Part shown: piece after piece, positions 7,629-15,226 of the stretch
How the letters are laid out: each line of letters opens with the position of its first letter
Numbering within the stretch: position 1 is the first letter of the stretch
DNA from: Plantactinospora alkalitolerans
GTDB taxonomy: Bacteria > Actinomycetota > Actinomycetes > Mycobacteriales > Micromonosporaceae
NCBI RefSeq assembly: GCF_015690345.1
Contig: NZ_JADPUN010000142.1
Coordinates: 1-42,857, forward strand
Reading direction: 5' to 3'
DNA: 42,857 nucleotides
Translations under genes and position numbers: made by a program
Notes under the pieces: model-generated
Databases searched by the model: none
Told to the model about the DNA's origin: nothing
Seen by the model: only the letters and a program-made list of their open reading frames with translations

Positions 7629-9371
7629 TTACCTGGCGGAGGGAGTGGGCGACTCCGCACCGTGAACCTCGTCGGTCGGTTCGGTTTCCCGGCTGACCGA
7701 CTCGGCCGGTCCGGATGGCCGCGTCCTCGGAGTGAGCAGCGAGGCCACCGCCCCGACCAGCGCCATCGCGATGGCGAGCCAGAACACGATCGTCAGCCCG
7801 TCGTGGAAGGGCATCGAGATCAGGTTGGGGAAGAACTCCCGGCCGATCAGCGCGTGCGCGCTCGCGGCCGGCAGCGCGTCCAGGATCTCCGGGCCGAGTA
7901 GCTGCTGGATCGGGTTGTAGCCGAGGAAGGCGGCGAAGAGCGTACCGACCGGTGGCAGCCCGGCGATGGAGTGCGCGGCCGAGTCCGGTACGCCCTGCGC
8001 GGTCAGCCCCGATTCCAAGGTCTGCGGAAGCGACCTGGCCAGCCCGGCGACCATCAGGGAGAAGAAGACGCCGATCGAGAGCACCATGCCGGCGTTCTGG
8101 AATGTCGCCCGCATCCCGGACGCCGCTCCGCGCAGCCTGGCCGGAACGCTGGACATGATCATCGCGGTGTTCGGTGCGGCGAAGAGGCCACCGCCGAGAC
8201 CGTTGAGGAAGACCAGCGCGGCGAAGACCCAGTAGTTGAAGTCGCTCGGGATGAGCAGCAGGCCGGCGAAGGACACCGCCATCACCAGCAGCCCACCGGC
8301 GGCGAAGAGTCGCGCGCCGAACCGGTCGGAGAGCGCCCCGGCGAGCGGGCCGGCGGCGAGGAAGCCGATGGTGAGCGGAAGCAGGTAGATGCCGGCCCAG
8401 AGTGGGGTCTGTTCGTAGTTGTAGCCGTGCAGCGGCAGCCAGATGCCCTGCAACCAGATGATCAGCATGAACTGGAGTCCGCCCCGGGCGATCGAGCCGA
8501 GCAGGCTGGCCGCGTTGCCACCGGCGAAGGCGGCGATCCGGAACAGGTGTAGCGGGAACATCGGTTCCGCCACCCGGCTCTCGATCACACAGAACAGCGC
8601 GAGTACGGCGCCCCCGCCGAACAGCCCGGTCAGCACCCACGGGTTCGTCCAGCCCATCGTGTGCCCGCCGTACGGCTGGATCCCGTACGTGATGCCGGCG
8701 AGCAGCGCGGTCAGCCCGACGGCGAAGGTGAGGTTGCCCCACCAGTCGATCCGCGCCTCGACCCGTACCCGGTTCTCCCGCAGCGAGCGGTACGCCCACA
8801 CGGTGCCGACGAGGCCGATCGGCACGTTGACCCAGAAGATGGAGCGCCAGTTCCATTCGGCGAGCAGCCCGCCGAGCACCAGGCCGAGGAACGAGCCCGC
8901 GATGCCGGCGACGATGTTGATGCCGAGCGCGGTGCCGCGCTGCCTGGCGGGAAAGACGTCGGTGATGATCGCCGCCGAGTTCGCCATCAGCATCGACCCG
9001 CCGACGGCCTGGAGTACCCGCCAGCCGATCAACCAGATCGCCCCGCCGCCACCGTCGAACGGGTCCAGCGAGAGTACGACCGACGTGACCGTGAACAGCG
9101 CGAAGCCGGCGTTGTAGATGCGTACCCGGCCGTACATGTCGCCGAGTCGACCGAGCGTCACCACCAGCACCGCGGTGACCAGCATGTATCCCATCAGCAT
9201 CCAGAGCAGGTAGCTGACGTTGCCCGGCTCCAGCGGGTTCAGATGGACCCCGTTGAAGATCGCGGGCAGGGAGATCAGCACGATCGACGAGTTGATCGTG
9301 GCGAGCAGCATGCCCAGGGTGGTGTTCGACAGGGCGATCCACTTGTAGCGCGGATGGTCGGCGCCGGTCAT
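7629..9371 (-). CDS. DHA2-type MFS drug exporter (14 TM)
   Basis: A 580-residue integral membrane protein of the DHA2 branch of the major facilitator superfamily (QacA/EmrB-like), expected to export drugs by proton antiport. Helix 1 carries the [16 protein letters not shown] motif typical of DHA2. GRLGDMYGR is motif [17 protein letters not shown] in helix 5 is motif C of antiporters. Hydrophobicity shows about 14 helices. The ATG at 9371 overlaps the stop of the upstream MarR-family gene by four bases (ATGA), so the two are translationally coupled and this pump is probably controlled by that regulator. The C-terminal tail after residue 545 is polar. The substrate is unknown. Confidence 0.92.
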   Translation of the reverse strand: MTGADHPRYKWIALSNTTLGMLLATINSSIVLISLPAIFNGVHLNPLEPGNVSYLLWMLMGYMLVTAVLVVTLGRLGDMYGRVRIYNAGFALFTVTSVVLSLDPFDGGGGAIWLIGWRVLQAVGGSMLMANSAAIITDVFPARQRGTALGINIVAGIAGSFLGLVLGGLLAEWNWRSIFWVNVPIGLVGTVWAYRSLRENRVRVEARIDWWGNLTFAVGLTALLAGITYGIQPYGGHTMGWTNPWVLTGLFGGGAVLALFCVIESRVAEPMFPLHLFRIAAFAGGNAASLLGSIARGGLQFMLIIWLQGIWLPLHGYNYEQTPLWAGIYLLPLTIGFLAAGPLAGALSDRFGARLFAAGGLLVMAVSFAGLLLIPSDFNYWVFAALVFLNGLGGGLFAAPNTAMIMSSVPARLRGAASGMRATFQNAGMVLSIGVFFSLMVAGLARSLPQTLESGLTAQGVPDSAAHSIAGLPPVGTLFAAFLGYNPIQQLLGPEILDALPAASAHALIGREFFPNLISMPFHDGLTIVFWLAIAMALVGAVASLLTPRTRPSGPAESVSRETEPTDEVHGAESPTPSAR

Positions 9372-9871
9372 TCCGGTCGGCTCCCTACTTCGGTCGAGGT
9401 CGAGGTCGAGGTCGGTGCCGACGCCGAGTCGGCGAGTCGATCCAGCACCCGTAGGGACAGCTCGATCGCGGCCCGTTCCTCGGCGGAGACTCCGTCGAGC
9501 AGGTGGGACAGCTTCGTGGCGCGGGCACGGCGACGGCGGAGTACGAGTTCGCGTCCCGCCTCGGTGATCGCGACCGTGACCACCCGCCGATCGCCCTGGT
9601 CGCCGCGCCGCTCGGCCAGCCCGTCCCGCTCCAGCCGGGTCACCAGTTGGGTCATCCCGGGCTGGGTCACGCCTTCGGCGACGGCCAGATCGGAGATCCG
9701 TTGCGGACCGAACTCCTCCAGCCGGTACAGCGTCGACGCCGCCGTGAGGCTCAGCCCGTCCGGCGTGGTGAGCCGGCGGAGCAGCCGCAGCAGGCGGTCG
9801 AAGCTGGTCACGGTGCGCAGCAGGTCCGCCTCGGCCGCGTCCGGCCCGTCCACCGGAGTTCGGGTCCTCAT
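9368..9871 (-). CDS. MarR family transcriptional regulator
   Basis: A 167-residue winged-helix repressor. The core runs from about residue 15 to 140. [20 protein letters not shown] leads into the recognition helix [19 protein letters not shown] (about residues 67-85), and the wing is [20 protein letters not shown] with the DxRxxxxxLT-like MarR signature. The extreme C-terminus is Ser/Thr-rich (TSTSTST) and overlaps the start of the exporter by four bases. The usual arrangement is a MarR protein that represses its own operon until a phenolic or drug ligand binds. The ligand is not predictable here. Confidence 0.92.
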   Translation of the reverse strand: MRTRTPVDGPDAAEADLLRTVTSFDRLLRLLRRLTTPDGLSLTAASTLYRLEEFGPQRISDLAVAEGVTQPGMTQLVTRLERDGLAERRGDQGDRRVVTVAITEAGRELVLRRRRARATKLSHLLDGVSAEERAAIELSLRVLDRLADSASAPTSTSTSTEVGSRPE

Positions 9872-9893
9872 CGCGCCATTTTTACATCAGCGG

Positions 9894-9913
9894 CTTATAG
9901 AAGTAACTTATGA
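9894..9913. promoter_or_regulatory. Candidate MarR operator
   Basis: A notably A/T-rich patch lies 23 bases upstream of the MarR-family start. It contains AAGTAACTT (4-base arms around a central A), with CTTATAG on one side and ATGA on the other; the longer arms match at five of eight positions. Location and symmetry fit an autoregulatory operator overlapping the promoter. Confidence 0.35.
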
Positions 9914-10015
9914 TTCGGCCCACAGCCAGGTCAGAGCTTCGAACGGGCCGCGCTGCCTCCGGCCCGCCCGACGCTGGTCCGGTGGTACCGGTTTCGCACC
10001 GGTCGGCCCGCCGAA

Positions 10016-10044
10016 CCGGGTTTCGTCCCAAACCCGGCCCGGTT
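10016..10044 (+). promoter_or_regulatory. Mutually exclusive hairpins in a leader
   Basis: CCGGGTTT (10016-10023) pairs perfectly with AAACCCGG (10030-10037). The overlapping AACCGGG (10014-10020) can instead pair with CCCGGTT (10038-10044). A third perfect pairing, CCGGTG/CACCGG, lies just upstream. Competing stems 38 bases before a start codon look like an attenuator-type leader; this is inference only. Confidence 0.35.
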
Positions 10045-10081
10045 ACCGGCAGGACTTGCCTACAGCCCCGAGGATGGGGTT

Positions 10082-10330
10082 ATGGAGATTCTCAGGAACT
10101 GGTGGGTCCGCCTGGGCGCAGTGCTCACGACGGCGGCTTTGACAGTGTTCGTACCAGCGGCGGCCTGGGCTTCGACCGGGCCCGGCGAGATGGTGGTGGA
10201 GGCGGCCCGGCGCCGCGGCCGGAGCAGCTTCGGTGCCTGGGGGCTGATCTGTTGCCTGGTCGTGGTCGGGCTGATCGTGCTCGCGCTCGTCGTCATCATG
10301 CGGAACCGCAGGTCGGGCAAGCGGGACTGA
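10082..10330 (+). CDS. Small secreted/membrane protein, unknown function
   Basis: An 82-residue protein. Residues 1-30 look like a signal peptide (positively charged start, hydrophobic stretch, AAAWAS). A second hydrophobic helix at about 53-72 (LICCLVVVGLIVLALVVIM) precedes a basic tail, RNRRSGKRD. If the signal is cleaved, the product is a single-pass protein with a short external segment containing RRRGRSS. A GAGG eight bases before the ATG is a plausible ribosome-binding site. I do not recognise the family. The gene is convergent with the solute-binding protein gene across a strong bidirectional terminator. The reading frame is short, but the membrane topology is too well formed to be a chance frame. 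Confidence 0.65.
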   Translation: MEILRNWWVRLGAVLTTAALTVFVPAAAWASTGPGEMVVEAARRRGRSSFGAWGLICCLVVVGLIVLALVVIMRNRRSGKRD

Positions 10331-10347
10331 CGGAACTCCAACGACCG

Positions 10348-10391
10348 ACGCCGGGCCGGCGTCCCCCGACAGGGGGGCGGCGGCCCGGCGT
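10348..10391. terminator. Bidirectional terminator between convergent genes
   Basis: Twenty-base arms (10348-10367 and 10372-10391) pair with one mismatch and one wobble around a four-base loop. It sits between two converging genes, 17 bases from each end, and would act on both strands. Confidence 0.65.
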
Positions 10392-10407
10392 GGGCACCCG
10401 GCTAGTA

Positions 10408-11727
10408 CTAGCTCGTCAGCGCCGCGTTGGCCTGGCTGATGAAGGCCGCCGCCGCCTCCTTGGAGGTCGCCTGCCCGAACTGGACGCTCTCCGCCGCCTG
10501 GATCAGCAGCGCCTTGATGCTGGCGTGACCCTTCGGCGGCGGGACCGGGGCCGCGCCGAACCGCTCGGTCATGGTGGTCTCGAAGGCGACCGACAACTTC
10601 ATGCTCTCGTCGGTCAGCGACTGCTCCACCGACTTCCGGACGTCCAGGTTGGCGCTCAGGCCCCGCTCGGTGCCGAGGATGCTGCCGGCCGTGGCGTCGT
10701 TGACCAGGAAGTCGATGACGTGGACCACGGTCTCCGGATGACGGGTGCCGCGGAAGCCGGCCCAGTAGAGCGACGCCCGGGCCCACTGGGCCTTGGGGTC
10801 GCCGGGATAGCTGACCAGACCTAGCTTGTCCTTGGTCAGCTTCTGCAACTCGGAGAGCTGGTTCGACCAGACGAACGAGGTCGCCGCCTTGCCACTGGCG
10901 ACAAGCTGTTTGGTGACGTCGCCGGTGTTGGCGGGCTGGATCACCTCGGCCTTCGGCGCCGCCTTGCTCGCCCGCGCCCCCCGCCACAGATCGAACCACC
11001 GGGTCAGGTCACCTTCGGTGAACCCCACCTGCCGACCCCGGTACAGCTCCTTGTTCTGGGACCGCAGCCACAACCACAGTGCCTTGTAGTCGGCCGACGG
11101 GTCCATCGTGCCGGCGACCTTTCCGCCGCTGCGCTCGGTGACCTCTTCGGCCCACTCCAGATAGTCGGCGTAGGACATCCCGATGTGCGGCTCGGGCAGG
11201 TCGAGCCGGGCCAGCAGGCTCTTGTTGTAGATCAGGCCGGGAGTGTTCTCGGCCGCGGCCGCGGCGACGGTACGCCCGGTCACCTGGCTGGACTGGGCGA
11301 GACCGCTCGACAACTTGCGCAGGTCGAGCAGGTCGGACCGGACGTAGTCGGTCAGATCCAGCAGGATCTCGCGCTGCGCGTACTCGGTCAGGTAGTTGTC
11401 GTCGATCTGGAACAGGTCGGGAGCGTTGCCCGCGGCGGCCTCGGTCGACAACCGGTCGAAGTAACCGGCGTTGCCCTGCCAGGTGAACTTGAAGGTGACA
11501 TCCGGATACCGCTCGGTGTAGATCTCCAGCGCCTGCTTGGTCAGCTCCGCCCGCCGCTCACCACCCCACCAGAAGACGGAGAGTTCGATCCGACTGTCCT
11601 TTGGAGCCTCGGCCTGCGCGGTGCAGCCACTCAGCACGGTCACCAGGACCAGCAGGGCCGCACCCAGTCGTCGGTTGATCCGACCTGTCCGAGACCCGCG
11701 GGCCGGGTGGGGGAGGGGAAGAGGCAC
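10408..11727 (-). CDS. ABC-transporter extracellular solute-binding lipoprotein
   Basis: A substrate-binding protein of the carbohydrate class (SBP_bac_1/8 type). The N-terminus is basic, then a hydrophobic stretch ends in a lipobox (LVTVLSGC), so the mature protein is a lipid-anchored lipoprotein starting at that Cys. IELSVFWWGGERRAELTKQ and DLFQIDDNYLTEYAQ are typical of sugar-binding members. I placed the start at the GTG at 11727 because AGGAG lies five bases before it; a GTG six codons upstream is possible. No permease or ATPase gene is adjacent, so this is an orphan that must work with components encoded elsewhere. Substrate specificity cannot be read from the sequence. Confidence 0.88.
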   Translation of the reverse strand: MPLPLPHPARGSRTGRINRRLGAALLVLVTVLSGCTAQAEAPKDSRIELSVFWWGGERRAELTKQALEIYTERYPDVTFKFTWQGNAGYFDRLSTEAAAGNAPDLFQIDDNYLTEYAQREILLDLTDYVRSDLLDLRKLSSGLAQSSQVTGRTVAAAAAENTPGLIYNKSLLARLDLPEPHIGMSYADYLEWAEEVTERSGGKVAGTMDPSADYKALWLWLRSQNKELYRGRQVGFTEGDLTRWFDLWRGARASKAAPKAEVIQPANTGDVTKQLVASGKAATSFVWSNQLSELQKLTKDKLGLVSYPGDPKAQWARASLYWAGFRGTRHPETVVHVIDFLVNDATAGSILGTERGLSANLDVRKSVEQSLTDESMKLSVAFETTMTERFGAAPVPPPKGHASIKALLIQAAESVQFGQATSKEAAAAFISQANAALTS

Positions 11728-11939
11728 GACAGCTCCTGACGACACCGGTCATCTGCGACGGGCAACCGGATCATTTACACAGCCAGCCTCGCCGGGTGTC
11801 AACGTCCGTCCGGCCGGGATCGCCCGCCCGGGTGCCCGGAACCGGTTCCGGGACCGCCCGCCCCGGAGCCCGGACCCCGGGGCGGAGCAGAGGTCGGGCC
11901 GAGCCGGAGCCGGTCGGGCGGCGTGATGTACTTGGGCCC

Positions 11940-12770
11940 GTGGAACTGCTGCATTCAGGCAAGGTCAGGGACGTGTACGCCGACGGCGACGACCTGATCC
12001 TGGTCGCCTCGGACCGGGTGTCGGTCTACGACGTGGCGCTGCCGACCCCGATCCCGGACAAGGGCAAACTGCTCACCGCGTTGTCGCTGTGGTGGTTCGA
12101 ACAACTGGCCGACCTGGTGCCACACCACGTGATCTCGGCCAGCGACGTACCGGCCGAGTTCGCCGGACGGGCGATCCGGGTCCGTCGGTTGGAGATGATC
12201 CCGGTCGAGTGCATCGCCCGGGGGTACCTGACCGGTTCCGGCATCAAGGAGTACGAGAAGACCGGCTCGGTCTGCGGCGTACCACTGCCACCCGGGCTGA
12301 CGGAGGCGTCGATCCTGCCCCAGCCGATCTTCACTCCGACCACCAAGGCACCCCAGGGCGAACACGACGAGGCGATCACCTTCGCCGACGTGGTCGCCAC
12401 GGTCGGGTCCGAGACCGCCGAGCAGCTCCGCGAGATCACCCTCGACGTCTACCGGCGCGGTGCCGAGCTGGCCGCCGACCGGGGCATCCTGATCGCCGAC
12501 ACCAAGCTGGAACTGGGCTGGGCCAAGGACGGCACGATGGTCCTCGGCGACGAGGTGCTCACCTCCGACTCGTCGCGCTTCTGGCCGGCCGACTCGTACC
12601 AGCCCGGACGGGACCAGATGTCGCTGAGCAAGCAGTTCGTCCGGGACTGGGCGGTCGGCACAGGCTGGGACAAGACCGGGCCGGCCCCCGAGATGCCGCC
12701 GGAGATCGTCGACGCGACCCGGGCCCGCTACGTCGAGGTCTACGAACGGCTCACCGGCCGCCGCTGGTAG
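11940..12770 (+). CDS. purC: Phosphoribosylaminoimidazole-succinocarboxamide (SAICAR) synthase
   Basis: Cytoplasmic enzyme of purine synthesis that joins aspartate to CAIR using ATP. The 276-residue length fits the family. Signatures are LLHSGKVRDVY at the start, SDRVSVYD, ARGYLTGSGIKEY, PTTKAPQGEHDE in the substrate loop, and DTKLELG. The frame is open upstream to 11796, but homology begins exactly at the GTG at 11940 (VELLHSGK), so I use it. The gene stands alone. Its last 20 bases overlap antisense with the end of the convergent glycosyltransferase gene. Confidence 0.95.
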   Translation: MELLHSGKVRDVYADGDDLILVASDRVSVYDVALPTPIPDKGKLLTALSLWWFEQLADLVPHHVISASDVPAEFAGRAIRVRRLEMIPVECIARGYLTGSGIKEYEKTGSVCGVPLPPGLTEASILPQPIFTPTTKAPQGEHDEAITFADVVATVGSETAEQLREITLDVYRRGAELAADRGILIADTKLELGWAKDGTMVLGDEVLTSDSSRFWPADSYQPGRDQMSLSKQFVRDWAVGTGWDKTGPAPEMPPEIVDATRARYVEVYERLTGRRW

Positions 12771-13887
12771 CAGCCGGAACGCCCGAGCCCAGGTCGTGCG
12801 CGGAGAGGAAACCGGCCACCGCCGCGGACCACGGATACCGTTCGGCCTGTCGCCGGGCCGCCGTCCGCCGTCGGTCGGCAGGGCGGTTCGCCAGCTCCAG
12901 GACGGCGTCGGCGTACGCCGGGCCCTCACCGGGCGCGGCCATCCCCGCCCCGCCGAGCACCTCCGGCAGCGCGCTCTCCGCGCTCGCCACCACCGGCGTA
13001 CCGCTGGCCAGCGCCTCCAGCGCCGCCAGGCCGAACGTCTCCACGGGGCCGGGCGCGAGCACCACGTCCGCGCTGGCGAGCAGGCCCGCGAGCCGGTCGC
13101 GGTCGCCGACGTACCGGAGGAACCGGACCGGAAGGCCGTCCCGGGCCGCCACGGCCTCCAGCCCGACCCGGCGCGGTCCGTCGCCGACCACCACCAGGAC
13201 GGCGGGTACGCCCCGGGCGCGCAGCGCGGCCAGCGCGGCCAGGGACCGCTCGGGGCGCTTCTCCGGCGACAGCCGACCGCAGTGCAGCAGCAGCAGTTCG
13301 TCCTGCCGGGCGTGCTCCGCGCGCAGCCGGAGGTCGTACCGGTCCGGACGGAAGTGTTCGAGATCGACGCCGAGTGGTACCTGAACCACGTTCCGGGCAC
13401 CGATCCGGTGGAACTCCGCCGCCGCCCAGGAGGTGGTGCAGAGAACCCGGTCGTGCGTCCCGGCGGTCCCGGCGTTGAGCCGGTCGGCCAGCCTGCGGTG
13501 GCCACCGGGAAGCAGCCGGAGCAGCCCGTCGAGACTCTCGTGCGAGACCATCACGGTGCGGACGCCGTACCGCCGGGCCCAGGCACCGGTCCAGCGCAGG
13601 GTCGTCCGGTCGGAGATCTCCAGCCGGTCCGGGCGTAACCCCCGGAGCAGCCGGGCCAGCCGGCGCCGGTCGAGGATCACCCGGTAGCCACCCATCCCGG
13701 GAACGGCCGGGCTGGCCACCGTGACGACCCGGCCCTGTCCGGTCTCCTCGTCCGCGTCGCGGCGGCCGGGCACCACCAGCACGGACTCGTGCCCGGCCGC
13801 CGCGTAGCCGGTGCCGAGCTCCCGCAGGGCGGTACGCAGCCCGCCGGAGCTCTCGGTGACGAAGTTCGCCAGTCGGACGATCCTCAC
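12751..13887 (-). CDS. GT4-family glycosyltransferase
   Basis: A 378-residue GT-B-fold enzyme, cytoplasmic or membrane-peripheral. The N-terminal acceptor domain starts VRIVRLANFVTESSGGLRTA. The C-terminal domain holds the donor site: GRLSPEKRPERS (conserved Arg and Lys), GDGPRR, and the EX7E motif in PVETFGLAALEALASGTPVV. All donor-binding residues are intact. The GTG start overlaps the stop of the upstream mannosyltransferase by four bases (GTGA), and GAGG lies upstream, so the two genes are translationally coupled. Such pairs in actinomycetes act on cell-envelope lipids. The acceptor is unknown. Its 3' end overlaps purC by 20 bases on the opposite strand. Confidence 0.88.
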   Translation of the reverse strand: MRIVRLANFVTESSGGLRTALRELGTGYAAAGHESVLVVPGRRDADEETGQGRVVTVASPAVPGMGGYRVILDRRRLARLLRGLRPDRLEISDRTTLRWTGAWARRYGVRTVMVSHESLDGLLRLLPGGHRRLADRLNAGTAGTHDRVLCTTSWAAAEFHRIGARNVVQVPLGVDLEHFRPDRYDLRLRAEHARQDELLLLHCGRLSPEKRPERSLAALAALRARGVPAVLVVVGDGPRRVGLEAVAARDGLPVRFLRYVGDRDRLAGLLASADVVLAPGPVETFGLAALEALASGTPVVASAESALPEVLGGAGMAAPGEGPAYADAVLELANRPADRRRTAARRQAERYPWSAAVAGFLSAHDLGSGVPAATSGGR

Positions 13888-15086
13888 GCCGCGTCCTCGC
13901 TTCGCCTGCTCGTCCAGCCGGCGGCCTGCCGTGGCCGGAACAGCCGGCCGGGGCGGGGGAGACCGGTGGTCCGGGCGTCGGCGAGCACCGCCGTGTAGTG
14001 CCCGATCAGCTCGTCGCCGATCGCCGTCCAGGTCCGCCCGGCGACGGCGGCCCGACCCGCCCGGCCGTACGCCGTCCGGCGGTCGGGGTCGGCGGCGAGC
14101 CCGGCGATCACGTCGGTGAACGCGGCGGCGTCGTCGGGTGGCACCAGTTGACCCGTGCGGCCGGGCTCGACCAGGTCGAGGGGACCGCCGGCAGCGGGTG
14201 CCACCACGGGCAGCCCGCTGGCCATCGCCTCCTGCACGGTCTGGCCGAACGTCTCGTACGGGCCGGTGTGGGCGAACACGTCGAGGCTGGCGTAGATCCG
14301 GGCCAGTTGCCGGCCGTGCCGCGGACCGAGGAACAGCGCGTCGGGCAGGCAGCGCCGCAACGGTACGGCCGCCGGCCCGTCCCCGACCACCACCACCCGT
14401 ACCCCGGACAGCCTGCTGGCCCCGGCGAGCAGGTCGACCCGCTTCTCCACCGCCAACCGGCCCACGTAGCCGACCAGAACCTCGCCGTCCGGGGCGAGTG
14501 CCCGGCGCAGCGCCGCACTGCGATGATCGGGATGGAACCGGGCGCTGTCGACGCCGCGCTGCCACAACCACACCCGCTCGATGCCGTGCTCGTGCAGCGC
14601 GGTCGCGGTCGCGGTGGACGGAGCCAGGGTCCGGGCCGCCGAGTTGTGTACCCAGCGCAGCCAGCGCCAGGCCGTCGCCTCGGTCATCCTGACCCGGTAC
14701 GCGCGGGCGTACGCCGCGATGTCGGTCTGGTAGACGGCGACCGACGGCAGGCCCATCGACCGGGCCGCCGCCACACCCCGGGCACCGAGCACGAACGGGC
14801 TGGCCAGATGCACCACGTCGGTGCCGTGGGCACGCAGCGCCGCCGCCAGTTCCCGACCGGGCAGGCCGATCCGGAGCTGTGGATAGCCGGGCATCGGCAC
14901 CGACGGCAACCGGACCACCGGGTACGGCAGAGCCGCGGTGCCGTCCCGCGCTCCGGACGACGGCTGCGGGGCGATCACCATCGGCCGGTGACCGCGCCGT
15001 ACCAGGTGCTCGGCCACCCGGACGACCGAATGGGCCACCCCGTTGACGTCCGGCGGGAACGATTCCGTGACGATCGCGATCCGCAT
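13884..15086 (-). CDS. GDP-mannose-dependent alpha-mannosyltransferase, MgtA-like
   Basis: A 400-residue GT4 enzyme. The opening MRIAIVTESFPPDVNGVAHS closely resembles mycobacterial and corynebacterial MgtA/PimB-type mannosyltransferases. The donor domain shows VGYVGRLAVEKRVDLL (Arg/Lys for the diphosphate) and TGPYETFGQTVQEAMASGLPVV (EX7E). LASPFVLGARGVAAA and PSVAVYQTDIAAYA are also family features. By analogy it would transfer mannose from GDP-mannose to a glycolipid at the inner face of the membrane. The precise acceptor is inferred, not shown. The large STAND gene lies upstream on the same strand, 115 bases away, with a triplicated repeat between them. Confidence 0.85.
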   Translation of the reverse strand: MRIAIVTESFPPDVNGVAHSVVRVAEHLVRRGHRPMVIAPQPSSGARDGTAALPYPVVRLPSVPMPGYPQLRIGLPGRELAAALRAHGTDVVHLASPFVLGARGVAAARSMGLPSVAVYQTDIAAYARAYRVRMTEATAWRWLRWVHNSAARTLAPSTATATALHEHGIERVWLWQRGVDSARFHPDHRSAALRRALAPDGEVLVGYVGRLAVEKRVDLLAGASRLSGVRVVVVGDGPAAVPLRRCLPDALFLGPRHGRQLARIYASLDVFAHTGPYETFGQTVQEAMASGLPVVAPAAGGPLDLVEPGRTGQLVPPDDAAAFTDVIAGLAADPDRRTAYGRAGRAAVAGRTWTAIGDELIGHYTAVLADARTTGLPRPGRLFRPRQAAGWTSRRSEDAA

Positions 15087-15148
15087 GGGCCCACGGTCGC
15101 GGAGGACCCCGCCGGGCAGGCCACGACATCGTGACGGGCCGGCGAACT

Positions 15149-15226
15149 GTCAACGACGAAGCGAGTCGAGCAGGGTCAACGGCGGAGCGAGTCGAGCAGG
15201 GTCAACGGCGGAGCGAGTCGAGCAGG
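15149..15226. repeat. Three tandem 26-bp repeats over the STAND gene stop codon
   Basis: Units lie at 15149-15174, 15175-15200 and 15201-15226. Units 2 and 3 are identical; unit 1 differs at two positions. Read on the minus strand, each unit encodes LLDSLRR followed by TGA. Because 26 is not a multiple of three, the three stops (15202, 15176, 15150) fall in three different frames, so a ribosome in any minus-strand frame would end with the same peptide. Confidence 0.95.

Noticed and set aside
7451-7696. Small open frame running through tRNA-fMet copy 2
   Set aside because: It consists of the tRNA and its terminator and then the antisense of the exporter; not a gene.
11796-11939. N-terminal extension of purC
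   Set aside because: The extra 48 residues are Arg/Pro-rich and unlike any PurC; family homology starts at the GTG at 11940.
11746-11939. Purine riboswitch before purC
   Set aside because: No conserved purine-aptamer core or tandem stems could be recognised in the short G/C-rich interval.
12751-15153. An apparent single 800-residue glycosyltransferase fusion on the minus strand
   Set aside because: The upper half of this frame is the out-of-frame reading of the MgtA-like gene. Two genes with a four-base GTGA overlap explain it better.
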